This document shows positions 7,802 through 15,556 of a stretch of DNA of 64,000 nt, one piece after another. A program made the position numbers and the translations under genes. Every line of letters begins with the position of its first letter. Within the stretch, counting starts at the first letter, position 1. The notes beneath the pieces are model-generated. The model was not told the DNA's origin. It was given only the letters and a program-made list of their open reading frames with translations, and made no database searches. The DNA is from Bacteroidales bacterium (GTDB lineage Bacteria > Bacteroidota > Bacteroidia > Bacteroidales > WCHB1-69), in assembly GCA_017551725.1 (NCBI GenBank), contig JAFZKY010000047.1, positions 1 through 64,000 on the forward strand, in the 5' to 3' direction.

Positions 7802-8617
7802 ATGGTGACGGTAGGATTGGTACAGACTGACATCGTGCCCCATGCGGTGGAGCGCAATCTGCGCCATTATGCGGAAATGTTGGAGCGCGGCTTGACAAAG
7901 CCCGTTGATTTGCTGGTGTTTCCGGAAATGTTTGCCTGTGGGTTTTCCTCTGCTTTGCGGGAGGAGGCGTGCGCGTGGAGTGCGCAATGTCGAGATTTCC
8001 TGCAACGGACGGCCCGTCAACATAACGCCAATGTGGTGGCCTCCTTGCCCATCGTGGAACAGGACAAGGTTTTCAACCGGCTGCTTTGGTATGCGCCGGA
8101 GGGCTTGTTGGGCCAGTATGACAAAAAGCATCTTTTCTTTGGCGACGAGCAGGCGATATGTACCGCCGGACAGTGCCGGACCATCATTTCCGCGTTGGGG
8201 TACCGCTTTTTGCCGTTGATTTGCTACGATGTGCGTTTTCCCGTGTGGAGCCGGAATCGTTATGAGAACGGGTGTTATGCGTATGATTGTCAGGTGTATG
8301 TGGCCAATTTCCCTGCGCCTCGGGAGGAGATATTGCAGCAACTGGCCGCCGCCCGTGCCATTGAGAACCAGGCATACGCCATCGTGGTGAACCGCGTGGG
8401 CGTGGATGGCAACGGCTTTCCTCATGCCGGCGGCACCGCCGTCTTCGATTATGAGGGCCGAAAAGTGGCCGTTGCCGCGCAAAATCAGGAGCAAATTCTT
8501 ATAGCGGAGTTGGATTTTGAAAAACTGCAGACGTTCCGCAAGCGAATCCCTATCGCGAAACAATGGGATTACTGGTTGTATTATATTGATTTTCAGTATA
8601 ATAATAAATTTTTATAA
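7802..8617 (+). CDS. Nitrilase superfamily amidase, omega-amidase (YafV) type
   Basis: Carbon-nitrogen hydrolase of 271 residues. The catalytic triad is visible as Glu42 (Phe-Pro-Glu-Met), Lys108 (Tyr-Asp-Lys-Lys-His-Leu-Phe) and Cys141 (Ile-Cys-Tyr-Asp-Val-Arg-Phe-Pro). The Tyr-Asp-Lys-x-His-Leu-Phe and Cys-Tyr-Asp-x-Arg-Phe-Pro motifs are those of the omega-amidase branch, which deaminates 2-oxoglutaramate and 2-oxosuccinamate, and in methionine salvage 2-oxo-4-methylthiobutyrate side products. Pairing with a SAM-hydrolysing enzyme makes a methionine-related role attractive, but this is inference. The start is the ATG three bases after the upstream stop. Confidence 0.85.
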   Translation: MVTVGLVQTDIVPHAVERNLRHYAEMLERGLTKPVDLLVFPEMFACGFSSALREEACAWSAQCRDFLQRTARQHNANVVASLPIVEQDKVFNRLLWYAPEGLLGQYDKKHLFFGDEQAICTAGQCRTIISALGYRFLPLICYDVRFPVWSRNRYENGCYAYDCQVYVANFPAPREEILQQLAAARAIENQAYAIVVNRVGVDGNGFPHAGGTAVFDYEGRKVAVAAQNQEQILIAELDFEKLQTFRKRIPIAKQWDYWLYYIDFQYNNKFL

Positions 8618-8645
8618 AAATTAAACGGAGTAATAAAAAAAAGTG

Positions 8646-8653
8646 TATTTTTG
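8646..8653 (+). promoter_or_regulatory. Candidate -7 element for tRNA-Phe
   Basis: TATTTTTG followed by C, ending 19 bases before the mature tRNA start. Confidence 0.5.
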
Positions 8654-8672
8654 CAGCCTCAAAAACTGAGAT

Positions 8673-8745
<73 letters not shown>

Positions 8746-8747
8746 CG

Positions 8748-8774
8748 AGCCCTGATGAAAATCGGGGCTTTTTT
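8748..8774 (+). terminator. Rho-independent terminator after tRNA-Phe
   Basis: AGCCCTGAT pairs with ATCGGGGCT (9 bp, one G-U pair) around GAAA, followed by five to six T residues, immediately downstream of the tRNA. Confidence 0.9.
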
Positions 8775-8776
8775 GT

Positions 8777-8784
8777 TATCTTTG
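8777..8784 (+). promoter_or_regulatory. Candidate -7 element for pepT
   Basis: TATCTTTG followed by C, directly after the tRNA terminator and 45 bases before the pepT start at 8830. Confidence 0.5.
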
Positions 8785-8829
8785 CAGGCGTTAAATCATT
8801 TTTGTAAAAATAAAAAAATGCCTGTCATT

Positions 8830-10044
8830 ATGAAAGATAATCTGTTAAAACGTTTCTCAAAGTACATCTCTTATGCCACCACCTCCGACGAGTCGTCCGA
8901 GTCGTATCCATCTACCAAAGCCCTGCTGGACTTCGGCGATGTGATGGTGGAAGAACTCAAAGCCATTGGCCTGACGCAAGTGGAAAAAGATCAGTATGGC
9001 TACGTCACGGCGCTGCTGCCCGCCAATACGACGGAGGCCCAGCCCACTATCGGCTTTATCGCCCACATGGATACGGCGCCTGATATGCCCGGCATTGCGG
9101 CACCCCGGATTCTTGAAAACTACGACGGCAAAGACATCATGCTGGATGCAGAAACGAACACGGCCCTGACGCTGGCCGACTTCCCGGAATTGGCTGATTA
9201 TAAAGGACAAACGTTGTTGGTGACGGATGGCAAGACGCTGTTGGGCGCTGACGACAAGGCCGGCATGGCGGAGATCATGTGCGCCATGGAATACCTGCTG
9301 CAACATCCGGAAATCAAGCACGGTCCCATCAAAGTAGCCTTCACCCCGGATGAAGAGATTGGCCAGGGCGTGAAGTATTTCGATGTGCCCAAGTTTGGCT
9401 GCGATTATGCCTACACGATGGACGGCGGCGCTATTGGAGAACTGGAATACGAGAACTTCAACGCGGCTTCGGCGGTCATCAAGATCCAAGGCCGCAATAT
9501 CCACCCGGGCTATGCCAAGAACAAGATGGTGAACTCACAGCTCATCGCGATGGAGTTCAACAGCCTGCTGCCGGAAAACGAACGGCCGCAATACACACAG
9601 GATTACGAGGGCTTCTTCCTGCTCATTCATACGGAAGGCACCGTGGAGCAAAGCCAGCTCAACTATATCATCCGCGACCACGACAAAGCTAAATTTGAGG
9701 CTAAAAAGCAAATGATCCAGCAGATTACGGATTTCTTGAATGTAAAATACGACAACCGCCTCACCTGCGAAATCAAGGACCAGTACTACAATATGCGGGA
9801 AAAGGTGGAGCCGGTGTTCTACGTGGTGGAACGTGCCGTGAAGGCGATGGAGAAGGCCGGCATCAAGCCCAAGGTGCAACCGATTCGTGGCGGTACTGAC
9901 GGCGCCAACCTCTCGTTCCGCGGCCTGCCCTGCCCGAACATCTTCGCCGGCGGACATAATTTCCACGGAAAATACGAGTATGTGCCGCTGGAGTCCATGG
10001 TCAAAGCTACGGAGGTAATTGTCAATATAGCCCGCGTGGACTAA
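8830..10044 (+). CDS. pepT: Peptidase T (tripeptide aminopeptidase)
   Basis: Cytoplasmic M20B zinc peptidase that removes the N-terminal residue of tripeptides. Visible metal and catalytic sites are His79 and Asp81 in Ala-His-Met-Asp-Thr-Ala-Pro-Asp, bridging Asp141 in Gly-Ala-Asp-Asp-Lys-Ala-Gly, and Glu175-Glu176 in Pro-Asp-Glu-Glu-Ile-Gly. The C-terminal Arg-Gly-Gly-Thr-Asp-Gly-Ala and Gly-Gly-His-Asn-Phe-His-Gly motifs are also present. The start at 8830 (Met-Lys-Asp-Asn-Leu-Leu) aligns with the known family N-terminus; an ATG four codons earlier (8818) is possible, while longer readings run into the terminator and tRNA. Length 404 is typical. Its stop overlaps the stop of the convergent HAD gene. 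Confidence 0.93.
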   Translation: MKDNLLKRFSKYISYATTSDESSESYPSTKALLDFGDVMVEELKAIGLTQVEKDQYGYVTALLPANTTEAQPTIGFIAHMDTAPDMPGIAAPRILENYDGKDIMLDAETNTALTLADFPELADYKGQTLLVTDGKTLLGADDKAGMAEIMCAMEYLLQHPEIKHGPIKVAFTPDEEIGQGVKYFDVPKFGCDYAYTMDGGAIGELEYENFNAASAVIKIQGRNIHPGYAKNKMVNSQLIAMEFNSLLPENERPQYTQDYEGFFLLIHTEGTVEQSQLNYIIRDHDKAKFEAKKQMIQQITDFLNVKYDNRLTCEIKDQYYNMREKVEPVFYVVERAVKAMEKAGIKPKVQPIRGGTDGANLSFRGLPCPNIFAGGHNFHGKYEYVPLESMVKATEVIVNIARVD

Positions 10045-10676
10045 CAGAGCTTCAGAAAGCCGTTGTCATCAAACAGGTCGGTCACATCCTGACCGTCCTT
10101 GAGGTGACAAGTATGCAAACCGCAAAGTTTCGCTCCCTCAACATGTTGCGGGGAGTCATCAATAAAAAGGGTTTCTTCCGGATGGAGTTGGTTTTCTTCC
10201 AAAATCCGAAGGAACCCTTCTTTGTTGGGCTTGCGCACGTGCATCAATTGCGAAAAATAGGTTTTCTTGAACCATTTTTCAAAAATATCATAGCCATATT
10301 GCTGCCTCATCTGCCGGGTGAAGGCCTCGTAGTTCAGCGCATTGGTGTTGCTGAAAAGAAACAGTCGGTAATGCGGGTGCAGGCGGGCCAGCAGTTGTTC
10401 GTGTTCAACAGGAAAATCGATGAGGATGGCGTTCCAGCACTCCGCTATCTGCGCATCCGTGAGCGGCACGTCGGTGAGCGAGCGCACGTATGAGTAGAAA
10501 TCCGTCACAGAGAGCAAACCCTCTTCCCAGCGGTCCATGATGTCGTTCTGTTTTTGTTTGGAGTAGATACGGTCAAAATCCGGAACGCCGCAGGCGGCAA
10601 AAGTTTCGGCGATATTCTGATACCGAATCCGATAGAGAACACCGCCGAAGTCGAAGATTATGTTTTTGATTGTCAT
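10041..10676 (-). CDS. HAD-superfamily hydrolase, YihX-like
   Basis: Cytoplasmic haloacid-dehalogenase-fold hydrolase, 211 residues, probably a phosphatase. Motif I is Asp-Phe-Gly-Gly-Val-Leu near residue 9: the nucleophile Asp is present but the general-acid Asp two residues on is replaced by Gly, as in several YihX/epoxide-hydrolase-N-like HAD proteins. Motif II is Phe-Ser-Asn-Thr, motif III the Lys of Arg-Lys-Pro, and motif IV Phe-Ile-Asp-Asp-Ser. A helical cap lies between motifs I and II. It starts 17 bases after the Xaa-Pro aminopeptidase and is likely co-transcribed. The substrate is unknown. Confidence 0.85.
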   Translation of the reverse strand: MTIKNIIFDFGGVLYRIRYQNIAETFAACGVPDFDRIYSKQKQNDIMDRWEEGLLSVTDFYSYVRSLTDVPLTDAQIAECWNAILIDFPVEHEQLLARLHPHYRLFLFSNTNALNYEAFTRQMRQQYGYDIFEKWFKKTYFSQLMHVRKPNKEGFLRILEENQLHPEETLFIDDSPQHVEGAKLCGLHTCHLKDGQDVTDLFDDNGFLKLC

Positions 10677-10693
10677 AGAGCCCGTTGGTCGTC

Positions 10694-12091
10694 TTATTTG
10701 CCGATGATGGCGGCCAGCTCGTCCACGCCCTTGGGCAGGTGCGGACCCAGCACGCGGTGGCCGGTTTCCGTTATCAGCAGGTCGTCCTCGATGCGGATGC
10801 CGCCGAAGTCGCGGTATTTCTCCACCACATCGTAGTTGATGAAGTCGGCGAACTTTTTCTCTTTTTTCCAGATGTCGATCAAGTGGGGGATGAAGTAGAT
10901 GCCCGGCTCGATGGAGACCACAAAGCCCGGTTTCAGCTCGCGGGCCATGCGCAGTGATGCCCAGCCGAAGATGTTGCTCGGGCGCACGGTCTCGTCGTAG
11001 CCTACGTGAATCTGGCCAAGACCTTCCATGTCATGCACATCCAAACCGATCTGGTGGCCCAGTCCGTGGACCATGAAGAGGGCGTGCGCACCCAGTTCCA
11101 CAGCTTCTTTCACATCGCCTTTCATCAGGCCCAAGTCTTTGAGACCCTGTGCGATGACTTCGCAGGAGAGGCGGTGCAGCTCTTTGTTGTACATACCGGG
11201 GTGTGCAGCGTTGATGGCATCCAGGTTGGCTTTCAGCACGATTTCGTAGATTTCCTGCTGTTTAGTGGTGAACTTGCCGCCGATGGGCAGCGTGCGCGTA
11301 TAGTCGGAGCAGTAGTTCATCAGCCCTTCGGCACCGGCGTCCATGAGGAGCATATTGCCCTCTTGGAGGATGCCGTTGTGCAGGTGGTTGTGCAGGGTCT
11401 CGCCGTGTTGGGAGAGGATTACTGGGAAGGAGATGCCGTTGCCGTAGGAGAGCGCGATGCCCTCGGCGAGGCCGGCCAGCTCGCGTTCCGACTCGCCCGC
11501 CACGCAGCGGCGCATCACCGCCGTGTGCATCTTCACACCGATCTCGCAGGCTTTGTCCATTTCGTCAATTTCGCACTGCTCCTTGGCGGAACGCAATGCC
11601 ACAATGCCCTTGATTAGCTCCAGCGAAGCAGCCTCGCGGATGTTGTTCACGTTGATGCCCGTCAGGTTGGCCAGCCATATCTGGTTGTCGCCACGGTACA
11701 TAGGGGTGAAATGCACCTTGCGGCCTTTGCTTTGGGCCTCTTGGATGTATTCTGCCAACTTGCCTAACGGCATCGTGTCGGTCACGCCCACTTTCTCGGC
11801 CAACGAGGCGATGGTGGGCTGGTCGCCCATCCAGATGATGTCGTCAATGGTGAAATCGTTGCCGAAGATGATGGATTTGTGCGCGTCAAAGTCGATGACG
11901 GCGGCAATATCGGCGATGGAGAGGCCGAAGAAATAAAGAAAATCGCTGTCCTGACGGAAGTTATACGTGTTGTCGGGATAGTTCATTGGTGCTTCGTGGT
12001 TGCCCAGGAAGACGGCGATGCCGCTGCCCACGGATTGGGTGAGCTTTTCGCGGCGGTTTTGATAGACGGAGGGTTGGAATAAAGGGTTCAT
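10694..12091 (-). CDS. Xaa-Pro aminopeptidase (aminopeptidase P, M24B)
   Basis: Dinuclear-metal peptidase that removes an N-terminal residue preceding proline, 465 residues. The N-terminal creatinase-like domain begins with Tyr-Gln-Asn-Arg-Arg. The metal ligands can be read as Asp in Leu-Leu-Met-Asp-Ala-Gly, Asp in Cys-Ser-Asp-Tyr-Thr-Arg-Thr, His in Gly-Leu-Gly-His-Gln-Ile-Gly, Glu in Ser-Ile-Glu-Pro-Gly-Ile-Tyr and Glu in Ile-Arg-Ile-Glu-Asp-Asp. All five are present, so it should be active. It is cytoplasmic, with no signal peptide. It probably works with peptidase T and other exopeptidases in using peptide nitrogen. Upstream on the minus strand lies the secreted endonuclease gene, separated by an 8-mer array. 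Confidence 0.92.
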   Translation of the reverse strand: MNPLFQPSVYQNRREKLTQSVGSGIAVFLGNHEAPMNYPDNTYNFRQDSDFLYFFGLSIADIAAVIDFDAHKSIIFGNDFTIDDIIWMGDQPTIASLAEKVGVTDTMPLGKLAEYIQEAQSKGRKVHFTPMYRGDNQIWLANLTGINVNNIREAASLELIKGIVALRSAKEQCEIDEMDKACEIGVKMHTAVMRRCVAGESERELAGLAEGIALSYGNGISFPVILSQHGETLHNHLHNGILQEGNMLLMDAGAEGLMNYCSDYTRTLPIGGKFTTKQQEIYEIVLKANLDAINAAHPGMYNKELHRLSCEVIAQGLKDLGLMKGDVKEAVELGAHALFMVHGLGHQIGLDVHDMEGLGQIHVGYDETVRPSNIFGWASLRMARELKPGFVVSIEPGIYFIPHLIDIWKKEKKFADFINYDVVEKYRDFGGIRIEDDLLITETGHRVLGPHLPKGVDELAAIIGK

Positions 12092-12098
12092 AGGTTTT

Positions 12099-12130
12099 AT
12101 TAAATCATTAAAAGTTAAATTGTTGAATTA
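12099..12130. repeat. Degenerate 8-mer array between the endonuclease and Xaa-Pro aminopeptidase genes
   Basis: Four consecutive 8-mers on the plus strand (ATTAAATC, ATTAAAAG, TTAAATTG, TTGAATTA) fill nearly the whole intergenic gap and run into the endonuclease stop codon at 12128-12130. The pattern matches the arrays at 15557-15604 and 36792-36828. Confidence 0.5.
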
Positions 12131-13174
12131 TCGTGGATAGATGATGACTTTTTTGTTCAAGTTTTTGATTTGAACGATATACAATCCCGTGTGGCTCATC
12201 GGGATGATAGTGCGGGTACCCGGATGTTGATCGATATATATCTGCCGACCTATGGCATCGTATATAGCGACAGGGGCCGTGTTTTCTTCCTGTTCCACTA
12301 CAATGGTGTTGCCGGTGGCATATATTTTTACGGAAGGTAACACATTATCGGCAATACTATTGGGATAAAAGGCATTAACCGAATCAGCCCCCCAGATTTT
12401 GCCCACCAGTTCGGGAAAATCGATAAAGGGGTTGCGGTTATGCTGAAGAGCATAAACGGCATTGTTGCGGTCGATCTCCTTCTGGCTCACAGGGTCTTCA
12501 TTGTGCCAGCGGATGAGCATGGCCAAGGCCCAGGGCTTGAGCGAACCGCCGGAGAACATCGACTGATTATCCTGTCCCAAGTTCTTGTCCATGTAGCAGA
12601 CGGCCATGTAGAAATAGCTGCGGGCAAGGTCGCCCTTGTAGGCGTCGTTGGGCTCGAACACGGTGCCGGAATAGCCCGCCACGGTGTTCGGTCCTTTTTT
12701 GGAATGATTGGTGCTCGTCCAAGAGGCATTGGACACTTCACCCAACGCCAAATTGTTGCGCTGCCCGTTGACAAATCCATCGGTGGGATAGATGTGAAAA
12801 AGATCTGTTTTCATAGGAGTGCCTTCGCCAAACCAACTTTGCGGCACGCTGTGCTCGCGATTGTAGCAGTCGCCCTCTTGACCGTAATTTCCGCATTGGT
12901 CCGTGCCAAATGTGTAATAATAAGCTGTATTTCCACCGGGATTGTCGGAATAGATGTCCCAAACCATGCTGTTGTCGGGACGCACATCGGTAGTGCGGAA
13001 AGCGTTCCACAATGCGGTATATGACAATTCCGTATGCGGTTTGATGATTCCAAAAAGGGCCTGTCGCAGGGCATATCCTTTTTTATGGCTGGCATTTTGG
13101 TAGTAACCTGCGGGTGACTGGGCGCACAACGTCGCGGCAAGCAGCAAGAGGATGGTGACAAATCGGATACGCAT
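12128..13174 (-). CDS. Secreted endonuclease I family nuclease with T9SS sorting domain
   Basis: Exported DNase/RNase of the EndA/Vvn family, 348 residues. Residues 1-18 form a signal peptide (basic start, Leu-Leu-Leu-Leu core, Cys-Ala-Gln). The catalytic block near residues 100-140 carries Asn-Arg-Glu-His-Ser-Val-Pro-Gln-Ser-Trp-Phe, with the general-base His, and Gln-Arg-Asn-Asn-Leu-Ala-Leu-Gly, with the Mg-binding Asn. The last 70 residues resemble a T9SS type A sorting domain (Val-Ala-Ile-Tyr-Asp-Ala-Ile-Gly-Arg, then Gly-Leu-Tyr-Ile-Val). It likely degrades extracellular DNA for nutrients or biofilm remodelling (inference). No clear -7 element is visible directly upstream. Confidence 0.9.
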   Translation of the reverse strand: MRIRFVTILLLLAATLCAQSPAGYYQNASHKKGYALRQALFGIIKPHTELSYTALWNAFRTTDVRPDNSMVWDIYSDNPGGNTAYYYTFGTDQCGNYGQEGDCYNREHSVPQSWFGEGTPMKTDLFHIYPTDGFVNGQRNNLALGEVSNASWTSTNHSKKGPNTVAGYSGTVFEPNDAYKGDLARSYFYMAVCYMDKNLGQDNQSMFSGGSLKPWALAMLIRWHNEDPVSQKEIDRNNAVYALQHNRNPFIDFPELVGKIWGADSVNAFYPNSIADNVLPSVKIYATGNTIVVEQEENTAPVAIYDAIGRQIYIDQHPGTRTIIPMSHTGLYIVQIKNLNKKVIIYPR

Positions 13175-13211
13175 TGTTGAAAGTTTGGTGTTTTATATTA
13201 AGACACTGGTT

Positions 13212-13580
13212 TTATAAGCCCAATACGACTTCAGGTGTAATATTGAGCTTTTGGCACATTGTTCGGGCAAGCGAATAGGTCGGATCTGCTTTACCATTAA
13301 TTATTTCGCTCATTCTTGGACCACTAATACCCAATAATTCGGCCAAAGATTTCTGGTTTAACCCCATTTCATACATGCGTAATTGAAGCATTCCTGTCAA
13401 AGTTGGTTTTTCCATAGGATAATGTATATCCTCGTATTCTTCCACCAAATCAGATAACAAATCCAATTCCATAACATTTGCATCTTCAGGATTGTAATGC
13501 TCGTCATCAACAAGTGGTAACAACTCATCAATCCTGTGCAGTGCCGCCCGATACGCTTTTTCCGTTTTTATTTGTGCCAT
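13212..13580 (-). CDS. HigA-like HTH antitoxin
   Basis: A 122-residue protein with an acidic N-terminal half and a C-terminal helix-turn-helix of the Xre/Cro type at about residues 65-115 (Asn-Gln-Lys-Ser-Leu-Ala-Glu-Leu-Leu-Gly-Ile-Ser, then Met-Ser-Glu-Ile-Ile-Asn-Gly). It follows the toxin gene with one base between them, the toxin-first order typical of HigBA systems. It should bind and neutralise HigB and repress the shared promoter. It is clearly paralogous to the product of 63458-63820, sharing the Leu-Leu-Pro-Leu-Val region, the Glu-Leu...Asp-Leu-Val segment and the C-terminal Leu-Asn-Ile-Thr-Pro ending. Confidence 0.85.
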   Translation of the reverse strand: MAQIKTEKAYRAALHRIDELLPLVDDEHYNPEDANVMELDLLSDLVEEYEDIHYPMEKPTLTGMLQLRMYEMGLNQKSLAELLGISGPRMSEIINGKADPTYSLARTMCQKLNITPEVVLGL

Positions 13581-13581
13581 G

Positions 13582-13878
13582 TTAAAGGTTACTAATGTCT
13601 TTTATTTTGCTGTACTCTGTATGTGTCCCCACAAAACGAATATATATCCTTTGAGGTGTAAAGAGAATCACTACAACTAATCTGTAATCATTCCCCTTGA
13701 TATTGAAAACATAATGCTGGTTTCCTACACTTGATACGGTGTTAAATGTAGCTTTGATGTCAGCAAAACTATGCCATTCCGCATTCTTTGTTTTTTCATA
13801 CCAATCCAACAATGGTTCACGAGATTGTGGATTCTTCTCATAATACTCCACCAATGTTCCTTTAGATATAATTCTCAT
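13582..13878 (-). CDS. HigB-like mRNA interferase toxin
   Basis: A 98-residue basic protein of the RelE/HigB superfamily that would cleave mRNA on the ribosome. The Bacteroidota HigB hallmarks are present: Trp-Tyr-Glu-Lys-Thr-Lys-Asn-Ala-Glu-Trp near residue 25, then Phe-Asn-Ile-Lys-Gly-Asn-Asp-Tyr-Arg-Leu-Val-Val near 60, and a C-terminal Arg-Phe-Val-Gly-Thr-His-Thr-Glu-Tyr. The start at 13878 was chosen because the -7 element lies at 13893-13900; the longer TTG-initiated reading would begin upstream of the promoter. The partner antitoxin gene follows directly. Confidence 0.85.
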   Translation of the reverse strand: MRIISKGTLVEYYEKNPQSREPLLDWYEKTKNAEWHSFADIKATFNTVSSVGNQHYVFNIKGNDYRLVVVILFTPQRIYIRFVGTHTEYSKIKDISNL

Positions 13879-13892
13879 TCTCGTATTTTTTG

Positions 13893-13900
13893 CAAAGATA
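13893..13900 (-). promoter_or_regulatory. -7 element of the HigBA module
   Basis: The minus strand reads TATCTTTG followed by C, 14 bases before the higB start. Its position decides the start codon. Confidence 0.55.
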
Positions 13901-13950
13901 AACAATTTTGAAATACAAAACTTTATTTTGAAAATTATATCCCCTCTTTT

Positions 13951-14772
13951 TTATATCATTCCAACAATCTTCCTCGTCTCCACCGCCTCCCGCACGTCAT
14001 GCACCCGCAGGATGGCGGCCCCTTTCATCAGGGCGAGGGTGTTCACCACGGTGGTACCGTTCAGGGCATTGTCGGGGGTGGTTTCCAAGAGTTTGTAAAT
14101 CATGGATTTGCGGGATATTCCCACTAAAATAGGTAAATCAAAAACTTTGAAAGCATCCATGTTTTGCAGAACAAAATAGTTTTGCTCCAGCGTCTTTCCA
14201 AAACCGAACCCGGGGTCGAGAATAATATCGTGTACATGGACCTGGTGCAATTTTTCCAACTGTTGGCCGAAAAACTGCAACATCTCTGCCAAAATATCCT
14301 TGTATTCAGTATGTTGCTGCATCGTGTCCGGTTTGGCGGGCGTGTGCATCAGTATGTAAGGCACCTGCAGCCGGCTGATAGTCGGAATCATGTCAGGGTC
14401 GAAGGTGCCGCCGGACACGTCGTTGATGATGTCGGCACCGCTGTCGATGGCTGTCTGGGCCACGGAGGCGCGCCACGTGTCCACAGAGATGACAGCCTTG
14501 GGAAATTGGTCGCGCACCAAACCCACGGCATCCTGAATGCGGCGGATTTCCTCCTCCTCGGAAAGGTCTTTCGCCCCCGGTCGCGTGGAAACCGCCCCGA
14601 TGTCGATGATGTCGCCGCCCTCATCGAGAATCTGACTGGCCCGCCGACAAATGGAATCTTGGTTGGTGTACCGTCCACCATCGTAAAAAGAATCTTCCGT
14701 CACATTAAGAATCCCCATGATGACAGGCTTGTCCAATGACAAAAGACCATTCTTTGTTCGGATTGTGTTCAT
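13951..14772 (-). CDS. folP: Dihydropteroate synthase
   Basis: Joins p-aminobenzoate to dihydropterin pyrophosphate to make dihydropteroate, the sulfonamide target in folate synthesis; 273 residues, cytoplasmic TIM barrel. Signature 1 is Met-Gly-Ile-Leu-Asn-Val-Thr-Glu-Asp-Ser-Phe and signature 2 Asp-Ile-Gly-Ala-Val-Ser-Thr-Arg-Pro-Gly-Ala; the pterin-binding Asp-Pro-Gly-Phe-Gly-Phe-Gly-Lys block is near residue 185. All core residues are present. It is transcribed away from grpE from its own promoter. Together with folD and the 5-FTHF cyclo-ligase it represents folate metabolism in this window. Confidence 0.95.
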   Translation of the reverse strand: MNTIRTKNGLLSLDKPVIMGILNVTEDSFYDGGRYTNQDSICRRASQILDEGGDIIDIGAVSTRPGAKDLSEEEEIRRIQDAVGLVRDQFPKAVISVDTWRASVAQTAIDSGADIINDVSGGTFDPDMIPTISRLQVPYILMHTPAKPDTMQQHTEYKDILAEMLQFFGQQLEKLHQVHVHDIILDPGFGFGKTLEQNYFVLQNMDAFKVFDLPILVGISRKSMIYKLLETTPDNALNGTTVVNTLALMKGAAILRVHDVREAVETRKIVGMI

Positions 14773-14788
14773 CGTCTTATTTTTTCTG

Positions 14789-14796
14789 CAAAAATA
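14789..14796 (-). promoter_or_regulatory. Candidate -7 element for folP
   Basis: The minus strand reads TATTTTTG followed by C, 17 bases before the folP start codon. Confidence 0.5.
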
Positions 14797-14858
14797 CTAC
14801 ATATTCTGGAGATTGGGAAATATCTTTTATTTTTGGCAAATTATTTGCTATTATAATC

Positions 14859-14878
14859 GGGTTGGATTATTCCAACCT
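14859..14878. promoter_or_regulatory. Perfect 7-bp inverted repeat upstream of grpE
   Basis: GGTTGGA (14860-14866) and TCCAACC (14871-14877) enclose TTAT; a flanking G-U pair extends the stem. It lies in the divergent folP/grpE region, about 52 bases before grpE, with no T run. It could be an operator or a leader hairpin. It does not match the CIRCE element bound by HrcA. Confidence 0.45.
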
Positions 14879-14929
14879 TGAATCATACTGAAAAAAATAA
14901 TGTTTTAATTTATTATAACAGAAGTAATT

Positions 14930-15553
14930 ATGGAAAACGAGGAAAAAGTTGACCAACAAGAAGAAACCCAAGAAATGGATGTGAATGTCGAAAATACACC
15001 GCAAACTGACAATTTGACGGCAGAAACTGACACGACTACCCGCAAGAATGGTTTGTTCTCCAAAAAAAATCATAAGGATAAAAACAAGATTCAGGAACTG
15101 GAAGCGGAAATTGAAAAACTGAAAGCGGAAAAAGCGGAGCTGAACGACCGTTTCCTGCGTCTCTATTCGGAATTTGACAACTATAAAAAGCGTGCCAATA
15201 AAGAAAAGCTGGACATTCTCTCCACCGCTTCCGAGAAGGTGATCGTAAACCTGCTTCCGGTGATTGACGATTTTGAAAGAGCCATCGCCGCCAATGAAAA
15301 AGTGGAAGACGTGAAGGCTATCAAAGATGGTTTTGTGTTGATTTACAATAAATTACTACAACTATTAAAACGCTTTGACGTGGAAGAGATACAAGCCAAG
15401 GGCGAAGTCTTCAACACGGATTTCCACGAGGCGGTCACGCATTTCCCCACGGAAAAAGAGGAAGACAAGGGCAAAGTGATTGATGTGACGGAGAAGGGTT
15501 ACAAGTTGAAGGACAAGGTGATCCGCTACGCAAAGGTGGTGGTAGGGCAGTAA
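14930..15553 (+). CDS. grpE: GrpE nucleotide exchange factor
   Basis: Cytoplasmic co-chaperone that releases ADP from DnaK; 207 residues. The first 45 residues are acidic and Glu/Thr-rich and probably disordered. A long coiled coil follows (about 50-110, with Glu-Leu-Glu-Ala-Glu-Ile-Glu-Lys-Leu), then the family core with Tyr-Ser-Glu-Phe-Asp-Asn-Tyr-Lys-Lys-Arg and Leu-Leu-Pro-Val-Ile-Asp-Asp-Phe-Glu-Arg-Ala. The C-terminal beta domain ends near Val-Ile-Arg-Tyr-Ala-Lys-Val-Val-Val. It is followed by dnaJ 105 bases later, the usual Bacteroidota arrangement; dnaK is elsewhere. Confidence 0.95.
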   Translation: MENEEKVDQQEETQEMDVNVENTPQTDNLTAETDTTTRKNGLFSKKNHKDKNKIQELEAEIEKLKAEKAELNDRFLRLYSEFDNYKKRANKEKLDILSTASEKVIVNLLPVIDDFERAIAANEKVEDVKAIKDGFVLIYNKLLQLLKRFDVEEIQAKGEVFNTDFHEAVTHFPTEKEEDKGKVIDVTEKGYKLKDKVIRYAKVVVGQ

Positions 15554-15556
15554 TAG

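Noticed and set aside
7169..8563. Antisense frame of about 460 codons across the SAM hydroxide adenosyltransferase and nitrilase genes
   Set aside because: It crosses two well-supported genes and shows no family signature.
14821..14929. CIRCE operator for grpE
   Set aside because: The palindrome GGTTGGA/TCCAACC does not fit the TTAGCACTC-N9-GAGTGCTAA element.
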